A stretch of 64,000 bases of DNA from Pseudomonas atagonensis (GTDB taxonomy: Bacteria; Pseudomonadota; Gammaproteobacteria; Pseudomonadales; Pseudomonadaceae). A model generated the notes under the pieces. That model made no database searches and was not told the DNA's origin. It saw only the letters and a program-made list of their open reading frames with translations. Shown in pieces: positions 29,988 through 39,175 of the stretch. The position numbers and the translations under genes are program-made. Each line of letters starts with the position of its first letter. The stretch's first letter is position 1. The stretch covers positions 228,942-292,941 of the forward strand of contig NZ_VXCA01000009.1 of NCBI RefSeq assembly GCF_011369485.1, in the 5' to 3' direction.

Positions 29988-30002
29988 AAAGTGCAGGCAA
30001 CA

Positions 30003-30037
30003 AAAAAGCCCGCAGACAATCACTCGTCTGCGGGCTT
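30003..30037 (-). terminator. Intrinsic terminator of the AhpA/YtjB-like gene
   Basis: On the minus strand AAGCCCGCAGACGA then GTGATT then GTCTGCGGGCTT is followed by TTTTTG: a 12-bp stem with a T run, about 20 nt after the stop at 30058. Confidence 0.88.
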
Positions 30038-30057
30038 AGATGTTTCAGGCTTGAGGC

Positions 30058-31563
30058 TTAAGCCCGACGCTCATGCATCCGTGCCAGTTGCCGTTCGAGC
30101 ATCGATGGATAAGGCTCCATCAAGCGCTCGACGCAGCAAGCGCCTTCAGGGCTGGCAATCGGGCGGATCCGCGCACGCTGGCGAATCAGTGCGTCATCAC
30201 TGATCTTGCGCTCAACCAGCAGCAGATTACGGCTGTGCTGCGACAGAGCCAGTGCATCCTGCGCCGAATCGGTCAGCAGCAGATCGATCTGGCTCAGACC
30301 GAACAACTCATCACCCAGGGTCAGGCCCAGTTGTAATTGCAGGGTGATCCCGCTGTCCGCCACTTCAATCTGCAACTGGTGACCCAGCGCCCGCAGCAAC
30401 TCGCCGCAGCAAATCGCATTGGTCAGATAGTCGTCGCCGCAATCTTCGGTGTGGAACAACATCAGCGTGCTGCCGTCGTTCAGGGTTTCGATTTCGCCTT
30501 GATATAGCGAAGCGGCTTGATCGAGGCAGTCGCGATAGCGTTCCTGCAATTCGTCCAGTCGCGCTTTAGGCAAGCGGCGCAGTTGCTCTTGCGAACCCAG
30601 TTGCACCGCCAGCACCGCCGTGTGTTGCGGCACGCTCGGGGTCGGTTTGCGTACAACCGGTTGCGGCGCGCCATTGAGCGATTCGTCGCGCAGGTCGGCG
30701 AACGCGTCATCGTCGTCATCGTCCTCGACGGTGCTGACCACATGGCGCGGGGCAGGCTTGTGCGCGGCCATCGGACGGGTTTCGTCGAAGCTCGGGTCGC
30801 GCAGGTTGCGCACTTCGAACTCGGGCTCGTCTTCTTCGTCTTCGAACACCGGCTCCGGCTCAGGCGCTGGCTCCGGTGCGTAGCTGGCGTGCAGCTGGCG
30901 GGCCAGATCGCCGATCTCGTCCTGACGCTCGATGCCGGGCGTGTACTCGTCGATGCGGCGCAGCCACACACGCAATTGCAGCAGCGGCGTGGAAATGTGC
31001 CGACCCAGACGCAGGCTCAGGGCTAGCGCCAGTGCCAACAGAATCGCACTGAGAATGCCCATGCTTTGCAGGCTGATGGTCATCGGCTGCTGAAACTGAT
31101 CCATGTCCAGGCTGATGCGCAGTTGCCCGGCGGTCACGTCCTGGAAGGTGATCTTGCTCTCGTACATGCCCTCGGCTTCGCCCAGCAGGCTGTGCTTGGG
31201 GCGCTGACCGGATTCGGCGAGGATGCGGTTGTCCACGCTATAGATCGCCGCGTGGGCCACCAGTTTGTTCTTGGTCAGGTTATTGAGCAGCACGTTGAGG
31301 CTGAGGATGTCGTTGGACACCAACAGCTCCGTGGCGGAGGTGGCGGTCTGCGTGGTCAGGCTTTCGCCCAGCGCATCGGCCTGCTCGTGCATGGCCTGCT
31401 TGAACTGCAAGCCCATCACACCGGCATAGATCACCAGGGCCAGAGCGACCAGGATCACGTTATGGCTGGCAATGCGCAATGCAATCGGTACACGGCGGTG
31501 GCGCAGTGCACGGAAGATCAGCAGGAAGAAGTTATCGGTTTTAACTGGCGTGGGCCGGTTCAC
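30058..31563 (-). CDS. AhpA/YtjB-like membrane protein with HAMP-like region and degenerate cyclase-like C-terminus
   Basis: A 501-residue inner-membrane protein next to serB, where E. coli has ytjB/smp. The first helix (about 32-53) is followed by a periplasmic sensor-like domain, a second helix (about 168-188) and a HAMP-like stretch (HISTPLLQLRVWLRRID then QDEIGDLARQLHA, about 190-225). A 90-residue acidic Pro/Glu/Asp-rich linker (EDDDDDDAF) follows. The last 190 residues resemble a class III nucleotide cyclase fold: TAVLAVQLGSQEQLRRL, GEIETLNDGSTLMLFH and LQLQLGLTLGDELFG. Asp of the first metal motif is replaced by Gln, so catalysis is doubtful. Function unknown; a signalling or sensor role is inferred. 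Confidence 0.78.
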   Translation of the reverse strand: MNRPTPVKTDNFFLLIFRALRHRRVPIALRIASHNVILVALALVIYAGVMGLQFKQAMHEQADALGESLTTQTATSATELLVSNDILSLNVLLNNLTKNKLVAHAAIYSVDNRILAESGQRPKHSLLGEAEGMYESKITFQDVTAGQLRISLDMDQFQQPMTISLQSMGILSAILLALALALSLRLGRHISTPLLQLRVWLRRIDEYTPGIERQDEIGDLARQLHASYAPEPAPEPEPVFEDEEDEPEFEVRNLRDPSFDETRPMAAHKPAPRHVVSTVEDDDDDDAFADLRDESLNGAPQPVVRKPTPSVPQHTAVLAVQLGSQEQLRRLPKARLDELQERYRDCLDQAASLYQGEIETLNDGSTLMLFHTEDCGDDYLTNAICCGELLRALGHQLQIEVADSGITLQLQLGLTLGDELFGLSQIDLLLTDSAQDALALSQHSRNLLLVERKISDDALIRQRARIRPIASPEGACCVERLMEPYPSMLERQLARMHERRA

Positions 31564-31697
31564 TGAGCTCGGCTCTTTTGTCCGTGAAGTTGACGCGCAG
31601 TATAGCGACAGGCCCTAGACCGGCAAAGCGCTCGCGGTGCCCGATGGTCACTGAAAGTGGGTAGAATGCGGTTTTTTTCCAGTTGCGGGGGTGCGCG

Positions 31698-32912
31698 TTG
31701 CGCGAAATCGTCCTGATTAACATCACGGGAGTCGACCGTCCGGGTCTGACGGCGGCCATTACCGGTGTTCTGGCGCAGGGTGGCGTGAACATTCTCGACA
31801 TCGGTCAGGCGGTGATCCACGACACCCTGTCGTTCGGCATCCTCGTTGAAATCCCAGATTCCGAGCAAGGCAAGTCCGTGCTCAAGGACATCCTGTTCAA
31901 GGGCTACGAGCTCGACCAGCAAGTGCGCTTCACCCCGGTGTCCGAAGAGGATTATCAGCAATGGGTGGGCAATCAGGGCAAGAAACGCCACATCGTCACG
32001 CTGCTGACCCGCAAAGTGACTGCCGGGCAATTGCAGGCGGTCAGTTCGATCACCGCCAAATATGGTTTGAACATCGACCACATCGACCGTCTGTCGGGTC
32101 GCATGCCGCTGGACACACCGGCGGACAAGGGCAAGGGTTGCATTGAGTTTTCCGTGCGTGGCGAAGCGGCCGATCCGCAGGCGCTGCGTGCCGAATTCCT
32201 TAGCGTTGCCCAGGAACTGAACGTCGACATCGCCTTCCAGGAAGATTCGCTGTTCCGCCGCAACCGTCGTCTGGCGGTGTTCGACATGGACTCGACGCTG
32301 ATCGAAGCCGAAGTCATCGATGAACTGGCCAAGGCTGCCGGCGTCGGTGAACAGGTTTCGGCGATCACCGAGCGGGCGATGGCCGGCGAACTGGATTTCC
32401 GCGCCAGTTTCAAAGAGCGTCTGGCACTGCTCAAAGGCCTCGATGTCAGCGTGCTGGACTCGATTGGTGCCTCGTTGCGCCTGACCGAAGGCGCTGAAAC
32501 CCTGTTCGCCGAGCTCAAGCGCCTGGGTTACAAAACAGCCATCCTGTCTGGCGGTTTCACTTATTTCGCCAAGCAGTTGCAGGCCAAACTCGGCATCGAC
32601 TACGTGTTCGCCAATGAACTGGAAGTGGTCGACGGCAAGTGCACCGGCGTGGCGATCGAGCCGATTGTCGACGCGCAGCGCAAGGCTGACCTGTTGAAGG
32701 AACTGGCGCACAAGGAAGGTTTGCGTCTGGAGCAGACCATCGCGGTCGGTGACGGGGCGAATGACCTGCCAATGCTGGCGATTGCCGGGCTGGGTGTGGC
32801 GTTCCGTGCCAAGCCGCTGGTCAAGCAATCGGCGAAGCAGGCGATCTCGACGCTGGGTCTGGATGGTGTGCTGTATCTGCTCGGTTTCCGCGATCGCGAC
32901 GGGCAGCTCTAA
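31698..32912 (+). CDS. serB: Phosphoserine phosphatase SerB with tandem ACT domains
   Basis: Final step of serine synthesis. The 404-residue protein has two N-terminal ACT-type domains (REIVLINITGVDRPGLTAA, then RHIVTLLTRKVTAGQLQAV) before a HAD phosphatase domain with nucleophile motif DMDST (Asp196, Asp198) and the late motif GDGANDLPM. The tandem ACT form is usual in Pseudomonas and may sense serine. I chose TTG 31698 (MREIVLINI) with GGGGG (31687-31691) six bases upstream; an earlier in-frame TTG at 31683 would overlap that ribosome site. Divergent from the AhpA/YtjB-like gene. Confidence 0.95.
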   Translation: MREIVLINITGVDRPGLTAAITGVLAQGGVNILDIGQAVIHDTLSFGILVEIPDSEQGKSVLKDILFKGYELDQQVRFTPVSEEDYQQWVGNQGKKRHIVTLLTRKVTAGQLQAVSSITAKYGLNIDHIDRLSGRMPLDTPADKGKGCIEFSVRGEAADPQALRAEFLSVAQELNVDIAFQEDSLFRRNRRLAVFDMDSTLIEAEVIDELAKAAGVGEQVSAITERAMAGELDFRASFKERLALLKGLDVSVLDSIGASLRLTEGAETLFAELKRLGYKTAILSGGFTYFAKQLQAKLGIDYVFANELEVVDGKCTGVAIEPIVDAQRKADLLKELAHKEGLRLEQTIAVGDGANDLPMLAIAGLGVAFRAKPLVKQSAKQAISTLGLDGVLYLLGFRDRDGQL

Positions 32913-32940
32913 GAAGGTCTCTGCTGTCTGAGCTGGCCTC

Positions 32941-33032
32941 ATTGCGGGCAAGCCACGCTCCCACAGGTGTGGGGTTGTTCACAAAGTTGTGATCACCACG
33001 AAAGCTGTGGGAGCGTGGCTTGCCCGCGATGG
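32941..33032. repeat. REP pair, class B (GTGGGAGCGTGGC type)
   Basis: Inverted units ATTGCGGGCAAGCCACGCTC then CCACAG on the left and TGTGGGAGCGTGGCTTGCCC then GCGATGG on the right, about 40 nt apart, between serB and the convergent PilZ-like gene. Distinct in core sequence from class A elements. Confidence 0.88.
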
Positions 33033-33059
33033 TCGCGCCGCCAATGCAAAGCCCTGCGT

Positions 33060-34811
33060 TTACAGCGATTTCCACAACGAATCGAAATCTTCCTCGCTCC
33101 CGCCATTCTGCGCGGCCTCCAGCGAGCGGTAGGCAAACTGGTTGAAACTGTGCGTACTTGCCACCCGCCGATCCAGCCCGGCGCGGTGTTCTTCGCCCTG
33201 GGTATTGATCAGCACTTTATTGCCTTCCTGGAACGGCAGTCGCGGCGCCAGCAGGGTCGCCGGCAAGTCGATGGCGCTGATTTCCGGCAACAATAGTCCA
33301 CGTAAATATTGGTTGTGGTCGTCGCGCGAGCGCACCAGTTGCAAGCCGCACGGTTGCGCATGGGGCGCCACCAGTTCAATGCCTATTTGTGTGCCGGCGC
33401 CACGTACCTGACGAATCCAGCGAATCACCGCAATGCTCCAGCCTTGGTTCGCGCTGTCACGAATCCCGAGCATTTCCCCGGCCTGCAGTTCGGCGGGCAC
33501 TTCTTTTGGCCACGCCAGGCAATAACCACCGGGGCTGTGATTGATCACCGGCAGGGCATAAGTGGGGAAGTGCGGCGTACTGTCATGACCGCTGTCGTCT
33601 TCTGGCAGATGGTCGTACTGGATTTCTTCGAAAGGCAAAAACTTTTCGCTGCTCTGCGGCGCGGCATCGAAGGCCTGGCTCCAGCTGTCCTTTTCGCCTT
33701 TGGCCACGGCGCTGCTGAAGTTCGCCGCTCGGGCGCCGGGATGCTTGAGTAATTCGCTGAAGGTACGCTCGCCGCCGAGGTAGAAGTGCAGGGCGCTCAT
33801 GCCCACGCACACGGTCAGGCTGCCCTGACCCACGGTGCGCTGAAAGCTGCGTTCGGCGGCCTGGCCCCAGGTCGCGTGCAAGTGCTGCAAGGTGTCGAAA
33901 CTCAGCCCGGTCGGCACCGGCAATGGTGTCGACGTGTCCTTGTGTAGCAAATGCGCTTCGATGGCGTTGACCAGTGGTTGTGGATCAAAACCGAGCAGCC
34001 CGGCCTTTTGCTCGCTGCGAAACATCGAGCGGTAGCGCGGGCCGACGTCGAGTTCGGCGCTGATCGCAAACAAACCATCGTCCGGGCTGCCTGGGCGTAG
34101 CTTGAGCAGGGCACTCCAGGGATCGAGGACTTCCGCCAGCCGGGCAATCTGGTTCTGGCGCAATTGATTGCAGCGAGCAGAGCCGAGCAAGAGCGTGGCG
34201 ATGTAAGTCTGTTCCAGGCTCAGTTCCGTGGTCAGGCTAGCGAGATCGTCATGCACGCGGCGCTGATGCAACTGCAATTCACAGGCGAGGCGATACAACT
34301 GATGCAATTCGAACCACAGGTGTTGCGGCGGCGGGCTGTACAACTGCGTCGCGCGCACCAGTTGGCCCTTGAGCGCATGAGCCGTCCGTTGCAGGGCGAG
34401 GCTCACCAGCGTCGCGCGGTCCTTGCTGTACTTGGGGGCGATGCGCACAACGATCTGTTTGTAACCGCTGGCCAGATGACTTTGCAGAGCCTGACACAGG
34501 TTGCTGATCTTGCGTGAACGCTCGTCGAGCATGATCGCCTGGTGGAGGAAATGCCGCTCCAGATGCTGGCAGACGAAATACACCTCGGGCCGCAGCAGCT
34601 CCAATAGTTGCAGGCGATTGTCGCTGGGGGTCAGCAATTGATTGAGCTCGCCCAGCCCTTGATACAACTGGCGGGCGGTTTCGCCGATGTTGGCCTTGGG
34701 CAGACCGGCGATCCAGCGCTTGAGGTCGCGCGGGGTGGCGTCGCAAAACGACAGGCGCGATTGCGTGGGAGTGGGGGCGCTTAACAACGGTGGGGAGTTG
34801 GTTTGGCTCAT
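33060..34811 (-). CDS. Large conserved protein with C-terminal PilZ-like domain
   Basis: A 583-residue protein with no signal peptide or membrane helix. The first 370 residues are mostly helical and rich in Leu, Gln and His. The C-terminal part looks like a PilZ fold: PVINHSPGGYCLAW carries the N-x-S-x-x-G motif of c-di-GMP-binding PilZ domains, followed by LQAGEMLGIRDS and WSIAVIRWIRQ strands. The companion RxxxR motif that would precede it is not visible, so ligand binding is uncertain. In P. aeruginosa the same neighbourhood contains FimX, a c-di-GMP protein (recalled); no FimX is seen here. Starts at 34811 and 34823 are both possible. Last gene of the minus-strand run HDOD, rhdA, psd. Confidence 0.72.
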   Translation of the reverse strand: MSQTNSPPLLSAPTPTQSRLSFCDATPRDLKRWIAGLPKANIGETARQLYQGLGELNQLLTPSDNRLQLLELLRPEVYFVCQHLERHFLHQAIMLDERSRKISNLCQALQSHLASGYKQIVVRIAPKYSKDRATLVSLALQRTAHALKGQLVRATQLYSPPPQHLWFELHQLYRLACELQLHQRRVHDDLASLTTELSLEQTYIATLLLGSARCNQLRQNQIARLAEVLDPWSALLKLRPGSPDDGLFAISAELDVGPRYRSMFRSEQKAGLLGFDPQPLVNAIEAHLLHKDTSTPLPVPTGLSFDTLQHLHATWGQAAERSFQRTVGQGSLTVCVGMSALHFYLGGERTFSELLKHPGARAANFSSAVAKGEKDSWSQAFDAAPQSSEKFLPFEEIQYDHLPEDDSGHDSTPHFPTYALPVINHSPGGYCLAWPKEVPAELQAGEMLGIRDSANQGWSIAVIRWIRQVRGAGTQIGIELVAPHAQPCGLQLVRSRDDHNQYLRGLLLPEISAIDLPATLLAPRLPFQEGNKVLINTQGEEHRAGLDRRVASTHSFNQFAYRSLEAAQNGGSEEDFDSLWKSL

Positions 34812-34841
34812 GCCAAAAACCATAGCAGCAAATGCTGCAAT

Positions 34842-34867
34842 CTGTGGGAGCCGGGGCGGCTCCCACA
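34842..34867. repeat. Perfect short hairpin between psd and the PilZ-like gene
   Basis: CTGTGGGAGCC-gggg-GGCTCCCACAG: an 11-bp perfect stem. It resembles half of a REP unit and may also modulate transcription of the downstream minus-strand gene. No T-tract. Confidence 0.7.
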
Positions 34868-34875
34868 GCAAGGCA

Positions 34876-35736
34876 TCAGGCTTTCGGCAGCGCCAGGCCT
34901 TGACCCATTTGTACAGGCGAGCCGGCCGCCAGTTCTTCAGCCCACTTCACTTGATCCGGGCCAAACAGCACGATGGCAGTCGAACCCAGCTTGAAGCGAC
35001 CCAGTTCGGCGCCCTTTTCCAGGTGGATCGGCGCGCGAGCGGCTTCGTCGTAGCGGAAGGTTTTCAGTTCACGCTTCGGTGGTGTGACCAGACCGGCCCA
35101 CACGGTTTCGATCGATGCAACGATCATCGCGCCCACCAGCACTACGGCCATCGGCCCGCGCTCGGTGTCGAAGATGCACGCTACACGCTCGTTGCGGGCG
35201 AACAGTTCCGGCACGTTTTCAGCGGTGGTCTGGTTGACCGAGAAGATTCGGCCCGGAATGTAGACCATTTCACGCAGGGTGCCGGCCAGCGGCATGTGCA
35301 CGCGGTGGTAGTCCTTCGGCGACAGGTAAATGGTGGCGAAGTCGCCGCCCATGAATGGCGCCGCATTGGCCGCGTCACCGCCGAGCAGTTCCAGCACGCT
35401 GAAGCTGTGGCCCTTGGCCTGGAACACGCGACCGTGTTCGATCGGGCCGAGCTGGCTGACCGCACCGTCGGCCGGGCTGAGGATAGCGCCCGGAGTCTGG
35501 TCCAGCGGACGCGCGCCGTCTTTCAGGGCGCGGGTGAAGAAGGCGTTGAAGTGCTCGTAAGCGGTCAGGTCTTCGACCAGCGCTTGCGACATGTCCACTT
35601 GATAACGCTTGGCGAACCATTGGGTGAAGGCATTCTTGAACCAGCGCACGCGGCACTCGGCAATGCAGCCGGCCAGACGCGACAGCAGGTGATGAGGCAG
35701 CAGGTACTGACTGAGGATAAACAGACGCTCTTTCAT
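34876..35736 (-). CDS. psd: Phosphatidylserine decarboxylase
   Basis: Converts phosphatidylserine to phosphatidylethanolamine at the inner membrane. The 286-residue proenzyme self-cleaves at LGST ([11 protein letters not shown], Ser252), which becomes the pyruvoyl group of the alpha chain. The charge-relay residues are Asp in LSPADGAV and His in YHRVHMP. All are present, so it should be active. Located 21 nt after rhdA on the same strand; the two are probably co-transcribed. Confidence 0.96.
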   Translation of the reverse strand: MKERLFILSQYLLPHHLLSRLAGCIAECRVRWFKNAFTQWFAKRYQVDMSQALVEDLTAYEHFNAFFTRALKDGARPLDQTPGAILSPADGAVSQLGPIEHGRVFQAKGHSFSVLELLGGDAANAAPFMGGDFATIYLSPKDYHRVHMPLAGTLREMVYIPGRIFSVNQTTAENVPELFARNERVACIFDTERGPMAVVLVGAMIVASIETVWAGLVTPPKRELKTFRYDEAARAPIHLEKGAELGRFKLGSTAIVLFGPDQVKWAEELAAGSPVQMGQGLALPKA

Positions 35737-35757
35737 TAATTAATAGTCCTTAAAACC

Positions 35758-36573
35758 TTAAATCTCGACGGGCGTGTCAGGGTGATTACCCCATTCGCCC
35801 CAGGAACCGGCGTAGCCCTTGACCCGCGGATAACCGAGGGACTTGGCCACCAGATAGGTGAAGCCCGACCGGTGATGGGTCTGGCAGTGGGTAATGATTT
35901 CTTTGTCCTTGGTGATCCCGAGGTCTTCGAGGATCTGCGGCATGTCCGTTCGAATGCGCAACTGACGCGCTTTATCCATGCCCGCCGTCCATTCGAAATT
36001 GACCGCACCGGGAATGTGTCCGGCCTTGGCGGCCAACACCTTCTCGCCGGAATACTCCAGCGGCCCGCGGGCATCCCAGATCGCCAGGTCGGCGGCGCCG
36101 AGACGGCTTTGCAGGTATTCGCGGGTAGCAGTCGGCTCGTCGTGCAGCGTCAACGGCACCGGGCCGCCGACGGCCGGCGGAACCTGGATCGACATCGGCA
36201 TGCCTGCCTCCAGCCACGCCGGCAGACCGCCATCGACATAGTGATACTTGTCGTGACCGATCACGTCGAGCAGCCAGATGAAGCGCCCGGCCCAGCCGCC
36301 GCCCTCGTCGTCATAGACCACGTAGACCGCGTCTTTGCGATGGCCCAGTTCACCGAACAACGCCTCCAGATCAGCTTTCGCCGGCATCAGCCCCGGCGCC
36401 GGCGGCTGGCCGAGCTGGGTGCGTTTCGGGTCGACAAACCGTGCACCGGGCAAGTGGCCTTCGGCGTAGCGGGCGGCGCTAGTCAGATCCACCAGAATCA
36501 GTTCGCTGGAATCGAGGCGAGGGAGCAAGTCGCTCGGTTCGATGACGAGCGGCAAGCCAGAGAAGTCAGACAT
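35758..36573 (-). CDS. rhdA: Thiosulfate sulfurtransferase (rhodanese, RhdA type)
   Basis: A 271-residue two-domain rhodanese. The inactive N-terminal domain is followed by an active C-terminal one carrying Cys230 in HCQTHHRSG. This CQTHHR loop is the unusual active-site motif described for Azotobacter vinelandii RhdA, and the count to Cys230 is the same. It transfers sulfane sulphur to cyanide or to cellular acceptors. The ATG at 36573 (MSDFSGLPLV) is preferred over 36591 because GGAG precedes it. It lies between the HDOD protein gene and psd on the minus strand. Confidence 0.95.
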   Translation of the reverse strand: MSDFSGLPLVIEPSDLLPRLDSSELILVDLTSAARYAEGHLPGARFVDPKRTQLGQPPAPGLMPAKADLEALFGELGHRKDAVYVVYDDEGGGWAGRFIWLLDVIGHDKYHYVDGGLPAWLEAGMPMSIQVPPAVGGPVPLTLHDEPTATREYLQSRLGAADLAIWDARGPLEYSGEKVLAAKAGHIPGAVNFEWTAGMDKARQLRIRTDMPQILEDLGITKDKEIITHCQTHHRSGFTYLVAKSLGYPRVKGYAGSWGEWGNHPDTPVEI

Positions 36574-36615
36574 GTGAGGTCTCCAGAGCACAAAGGGGGG
36601 GATTGTAGCGCAGCC

Positions 36616-38154
36616 TCACTGGCCACGGCTGCTAAAGCTGTGCAGGGCTTTTTCGATGCACTGCGCGGTTTTTCCGAAGGCTTGTACGGTGATGTCGGCG
36701 AACGGCCCGCCGCCCTGATCGGCGACGACGATCATGATCACCCGGCCATTGTTGACCAGCGAACGCAGGAACACATGCTCGCCCCGGAACAACGTGCGCA
36801 GGCCCGGCGGCAACAGCGCGGAGAACTGTGCGTTGTTGTCCGGGGTGATCCGCACTTGCGCCTGTTGTGCGAGCAAGCGTTGCAACACCCTGCTCTGGCT
36901 GACGACAAAATTCAGCGCGGCGGCCTCTTTCGGCAAACCGTGGGTTTGATGCACGCGCAGATTGGATTGCGAGCGATCGGCCATCATGATCATCACCCGG
37001 CGCAGGCCGCTGGCTACCAGCGCATCGCGGGCGGCAACGGTCAGGCTCATGGCATTGGTAAAGCGACTCGGCGTCGTCAGCAGTTCGGCGCATTGCTGAC
37101 GCCATTTGCTCAGGTCTTCGGCGCTCGGCGCGGCGGCGGGCAACAAACCGGCCGGCAAACGACGGGTGCCCCACGGCCACAACAATGAAACCGCCGGGTG
37201 CCACAAGTCAGGCATCGCATGCTGGCGAGCGCTGTTGGCGGCTTGCTGGTGCAACTGTTGTTGCACCTCGTCCATCGTGATCTGCAGATAAAGGCTGGTC
37301 AGATATTGCCAGCGCTCACTGTGCGGACTGTCCCAGGCCTGTTGCGCCGACAGCGCCAGACCGTTGGCCAGCAGCACCGTGTTGGCTGGCTGATTGAGCC
37401 AGCGACGCAGGGTCGGATCGTCATCGAGGCGATTCTGTTGGCGCAGCGGGTGTTCGCTGTCGCGGGCAATGCGCAGCACTTTCACCAGTTCGCGCTGTTC
37501 AGTGAGCAACAATTTATAGCCTTGCTGGACCCAGATCGGCAGATGCCAGGCCGCGACCAGAGCTTCAGCAACTTTCAGCAGGCGCACGCCAAACAATTGC
37601 TTCTCGACAGTGCGAGCCGATTCGCCTTTGTGGATTACCCGCAGTTCCCACTCTTCAAGCAGTTGTGGGTAAGTCAGCGCCAACGGCCACAGCGGCGACA
37701 GAAACAACAGGCTGCCCCAATGAATGTCCTGCCACAGCCGCGCCAGGCGACTGGCGAAAAAACCGTTGGCCTGTTGCGAGGCGTGCTGGCTGATCATCTG
37801 CAGTTGGCGCAGGGCCTTGGGGATCTGCATCTGCGGTTCGGCCGGCAGGCGTGCGAGCAATTCTTCGGTGCGGGCGAGGCCCAGACGATTGATCGCAACC
37901 TCAAGATTTTCCGCCGGCGTGGCCATGTTGCCGTGGGTGTGACGATTCGCCTCACGGATGATGCTCAAGGCCAGCGCCGGGCTGTCCTGCATCAGGTCGG
38001 CAATGTCGCGAATCGAGCTGCGGTTATCGCGGATCGCCCGGCAAACCTTGTCGTGAGCCTCTTGTGGCACGGGCAAGCGGACGCTGTCTAGCAGCTTGAC
38101 CCAGCCCTCGAGAGTGGTCGGTTTTGCGTGTGGGACGTTCGTTTCATTAGCCAT
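36616..38154 (-). CDS. HDOD domain protein
   Basis: A 512-residue cytoplasmic protein. The HDOD domain occupies roughly residues 15-230: LLDSVRLPVPQEAHDKVCRAI at the start, SSIRDIADLMQDSPALALSIIREAN and NLEVAINRLG; HDOD domains are HD-like but usually lack the catalytic His-Asp pair, and none is visible. The C-terminal 150 residues have a GAF-like look (LFRGEHVFLRSLVNNGRVIMIVVADQGGGPF). HDOD proteins in pseudomonads often act in signalling or c-di-GMP output. First gene of the minus-strand run leading to rhdA and psd. Confidence 0.88.
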   Translation of the reverse strand: MANETNVPHAKPTTLEGWVKLLDSVRLPVPQEAHDKVCRAIRDNRSSIRDIADLMQDSPALALSIIREANRHTHGNMATPAENLEVAINRLGLARTEELLARLPAEPQMQIPKALRQLQMISQHASQQANGFFASRLARLWQDIHWGSLLFLSPLWPLALTYPQLLEEWELRVIHKGESARTVEKQLFGVRLLKVAEALVAAWHLPIWVQQGYKLLLTEQRELVKVLRIARDSEHPLRQQNRLDDDPTLRRWLNQPANTVLLANGLALSAQQAWDSPHSERWQYLTSLYLQITMDEVQQQLHQQAANSARQHAMPDLWHPAVSLLWPWGTRRLPAGLLPAAAPSAEDLSKWRQQCAELLTTPSRFTNAMSLTVAARDALVASGLRRVMIMMADRSQSNLRVHQTHGLPKEAAALNFVVSQSRVLQRLLAQQAQVRITPDNNAQFSALLPPGLRTLFRGEHVFLRSLVNNGRVIMIVVADQGGGPFADITVQAFGKTAQCIEKALHSFSSRGQ

Positions 38155-38225
38155 GTCTGGACGGGATCTTCACTGACTGTAGACGCGCCCGGCATGGGCT
38201 AAATTGGCTTTTCGCCTGAACTGGC

Positions 38226-38252
38226 TATAGTCTGGCGCAGTTTTGCCGATAA
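38226..38252 (+). promoter_or_regulatory. Sigma-28 (FliA) type promoter for motAB
   Basis: TATAGTCT and GCCGATAA with exactly 11 nt between. The FliA consensus is TAAAGTTT-N11-GCCGATAA, so the -10 is perfect and the -35 matches at 6 of 8. It lies 68 nt upstream of the motA ATG, as expected for late flagellar genes. Confidence 0.78.
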
Positions 38253-38320
38253 GTAGAAGAAGAGATTTTTTAACTTCCGAATATGACCTTGAACCCGACT
38301 CAGTAAGTACTTTCCTACCT

Positions 38321-39172
38321 ATGGCTAAAATTATCGGCATCATCGTCGTATTCGCGAGCGTGCTCGGCGGATACGTGCTCTCCCACGGCAAGATTGCCGC
38401 CCTGATCCAGCCTTTCGAGGTAATGATCATCGGTGGTGCGGCCCTTGGTGCATTCCTCCAGGCCAACCCCGGTTACATGACGATGCACGTGCTCAAGAAA
38501 TCCCTGAGCATGTTCAGTTCGCGCTTCAGCCACACTTTCTATCTGGAAGTGCTCGGCCTGATCTACGAGATCCTCAACAAGAGTCGCCGCGAAGGCATGA
38601 TGGCCATCGAAGGCGACATCGAAGACGCCGCCGCGAGCCCGATCTTCGCCAAGTACCCGGCTGTTCTTAAAGATGAGCGCATGACTGCGTTCATCTGCGA
38701 TTACCTGCGCATCATGTCCTCCGGCAACATGGCTCCACACGAGCTGGAAGGCCTGTTCGACATGGAGCTCTACAGCCTGAAGGAAGACCTCGAACACCCA
38801 TCCCACGCGGTGAACGGCATCGCCGACGCCATGCCGGGTTTCGGTATCGTCGCGGCGGTACTGGGTATCGTGGTGACCATGGCTTCCTTGGGTGAAGGCG
38901 ATCAGAAATCCATCGGTCTGCACGTAGGTGCGGCGCTTGTGGGTACTTTCTTCGGTATTCTCGCGGCGTACGGTTTCTTCGGCCCGCTGGCGCACTCCCT
39001 GGCCCACGATGCCAAGGAAGAGCTGAACGTCTACGAAGCCATCAAGGCTTCGCTGGTGGCTTCGGCCTCCGGCATGCCGCCATCGCTGGCGGTGGAGTTC
39101 GGTCGCAAGGTTCTGTACCCGGCGCACCGTCCAAGCTTCGCCGAGCTGGAACAAGCCGTTCGCGGTCGCTAA
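38321..39172 (+). CDS. motA: Flagellar stator protein MotA
   Basis: Inner-membrane proton-channel subunit that, with MotB, drives flagellar rotation. The 283-residue protein has four hydrophobic segments, two near the N-terminus (AKIIGIIVVFASVLGGYVLS and FEVMIIGGAALGAFLQ) and two near residues 170-230 (FGIVAAVLGIVVTMASLG and VGAALVGTFFGILAAYGFFG). A cytoplasmic loop lies between and carries charged residues contacting FliG. ATG 38321 fits the family start; the frame extends to 38243 through the promoter. Control by the sigma-28-like promoter upstream is likely. motB follows after 3 nt. Confidence 0.96.
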   Translation: MAKIIGIIVVFASVLGGYVLSHGKIAALIQPFEVMIIGGAALGAFLQANPGYMTMHVLKKSLSMFSSRFSHTFYLEVLGLIYEILNKSRREGMMAIEGDIEDAAASPIFAKYPAVLKDERMTAFICDYLRIMSSGNMAPHELEGLFDMELYSLKEDLEHPSHAVNGIADAMPGFGIVAAVLGIVVTMASLGEGDQKSIGLHVGAALVGTFFGILAAYGFFGPLAHSLAHDAKEELNVYEAIKASLVASASGMPPSLAVEFGRKVLYPAHRPSFAELEQAVRGR

Positions 39173-39175
39173 GAA

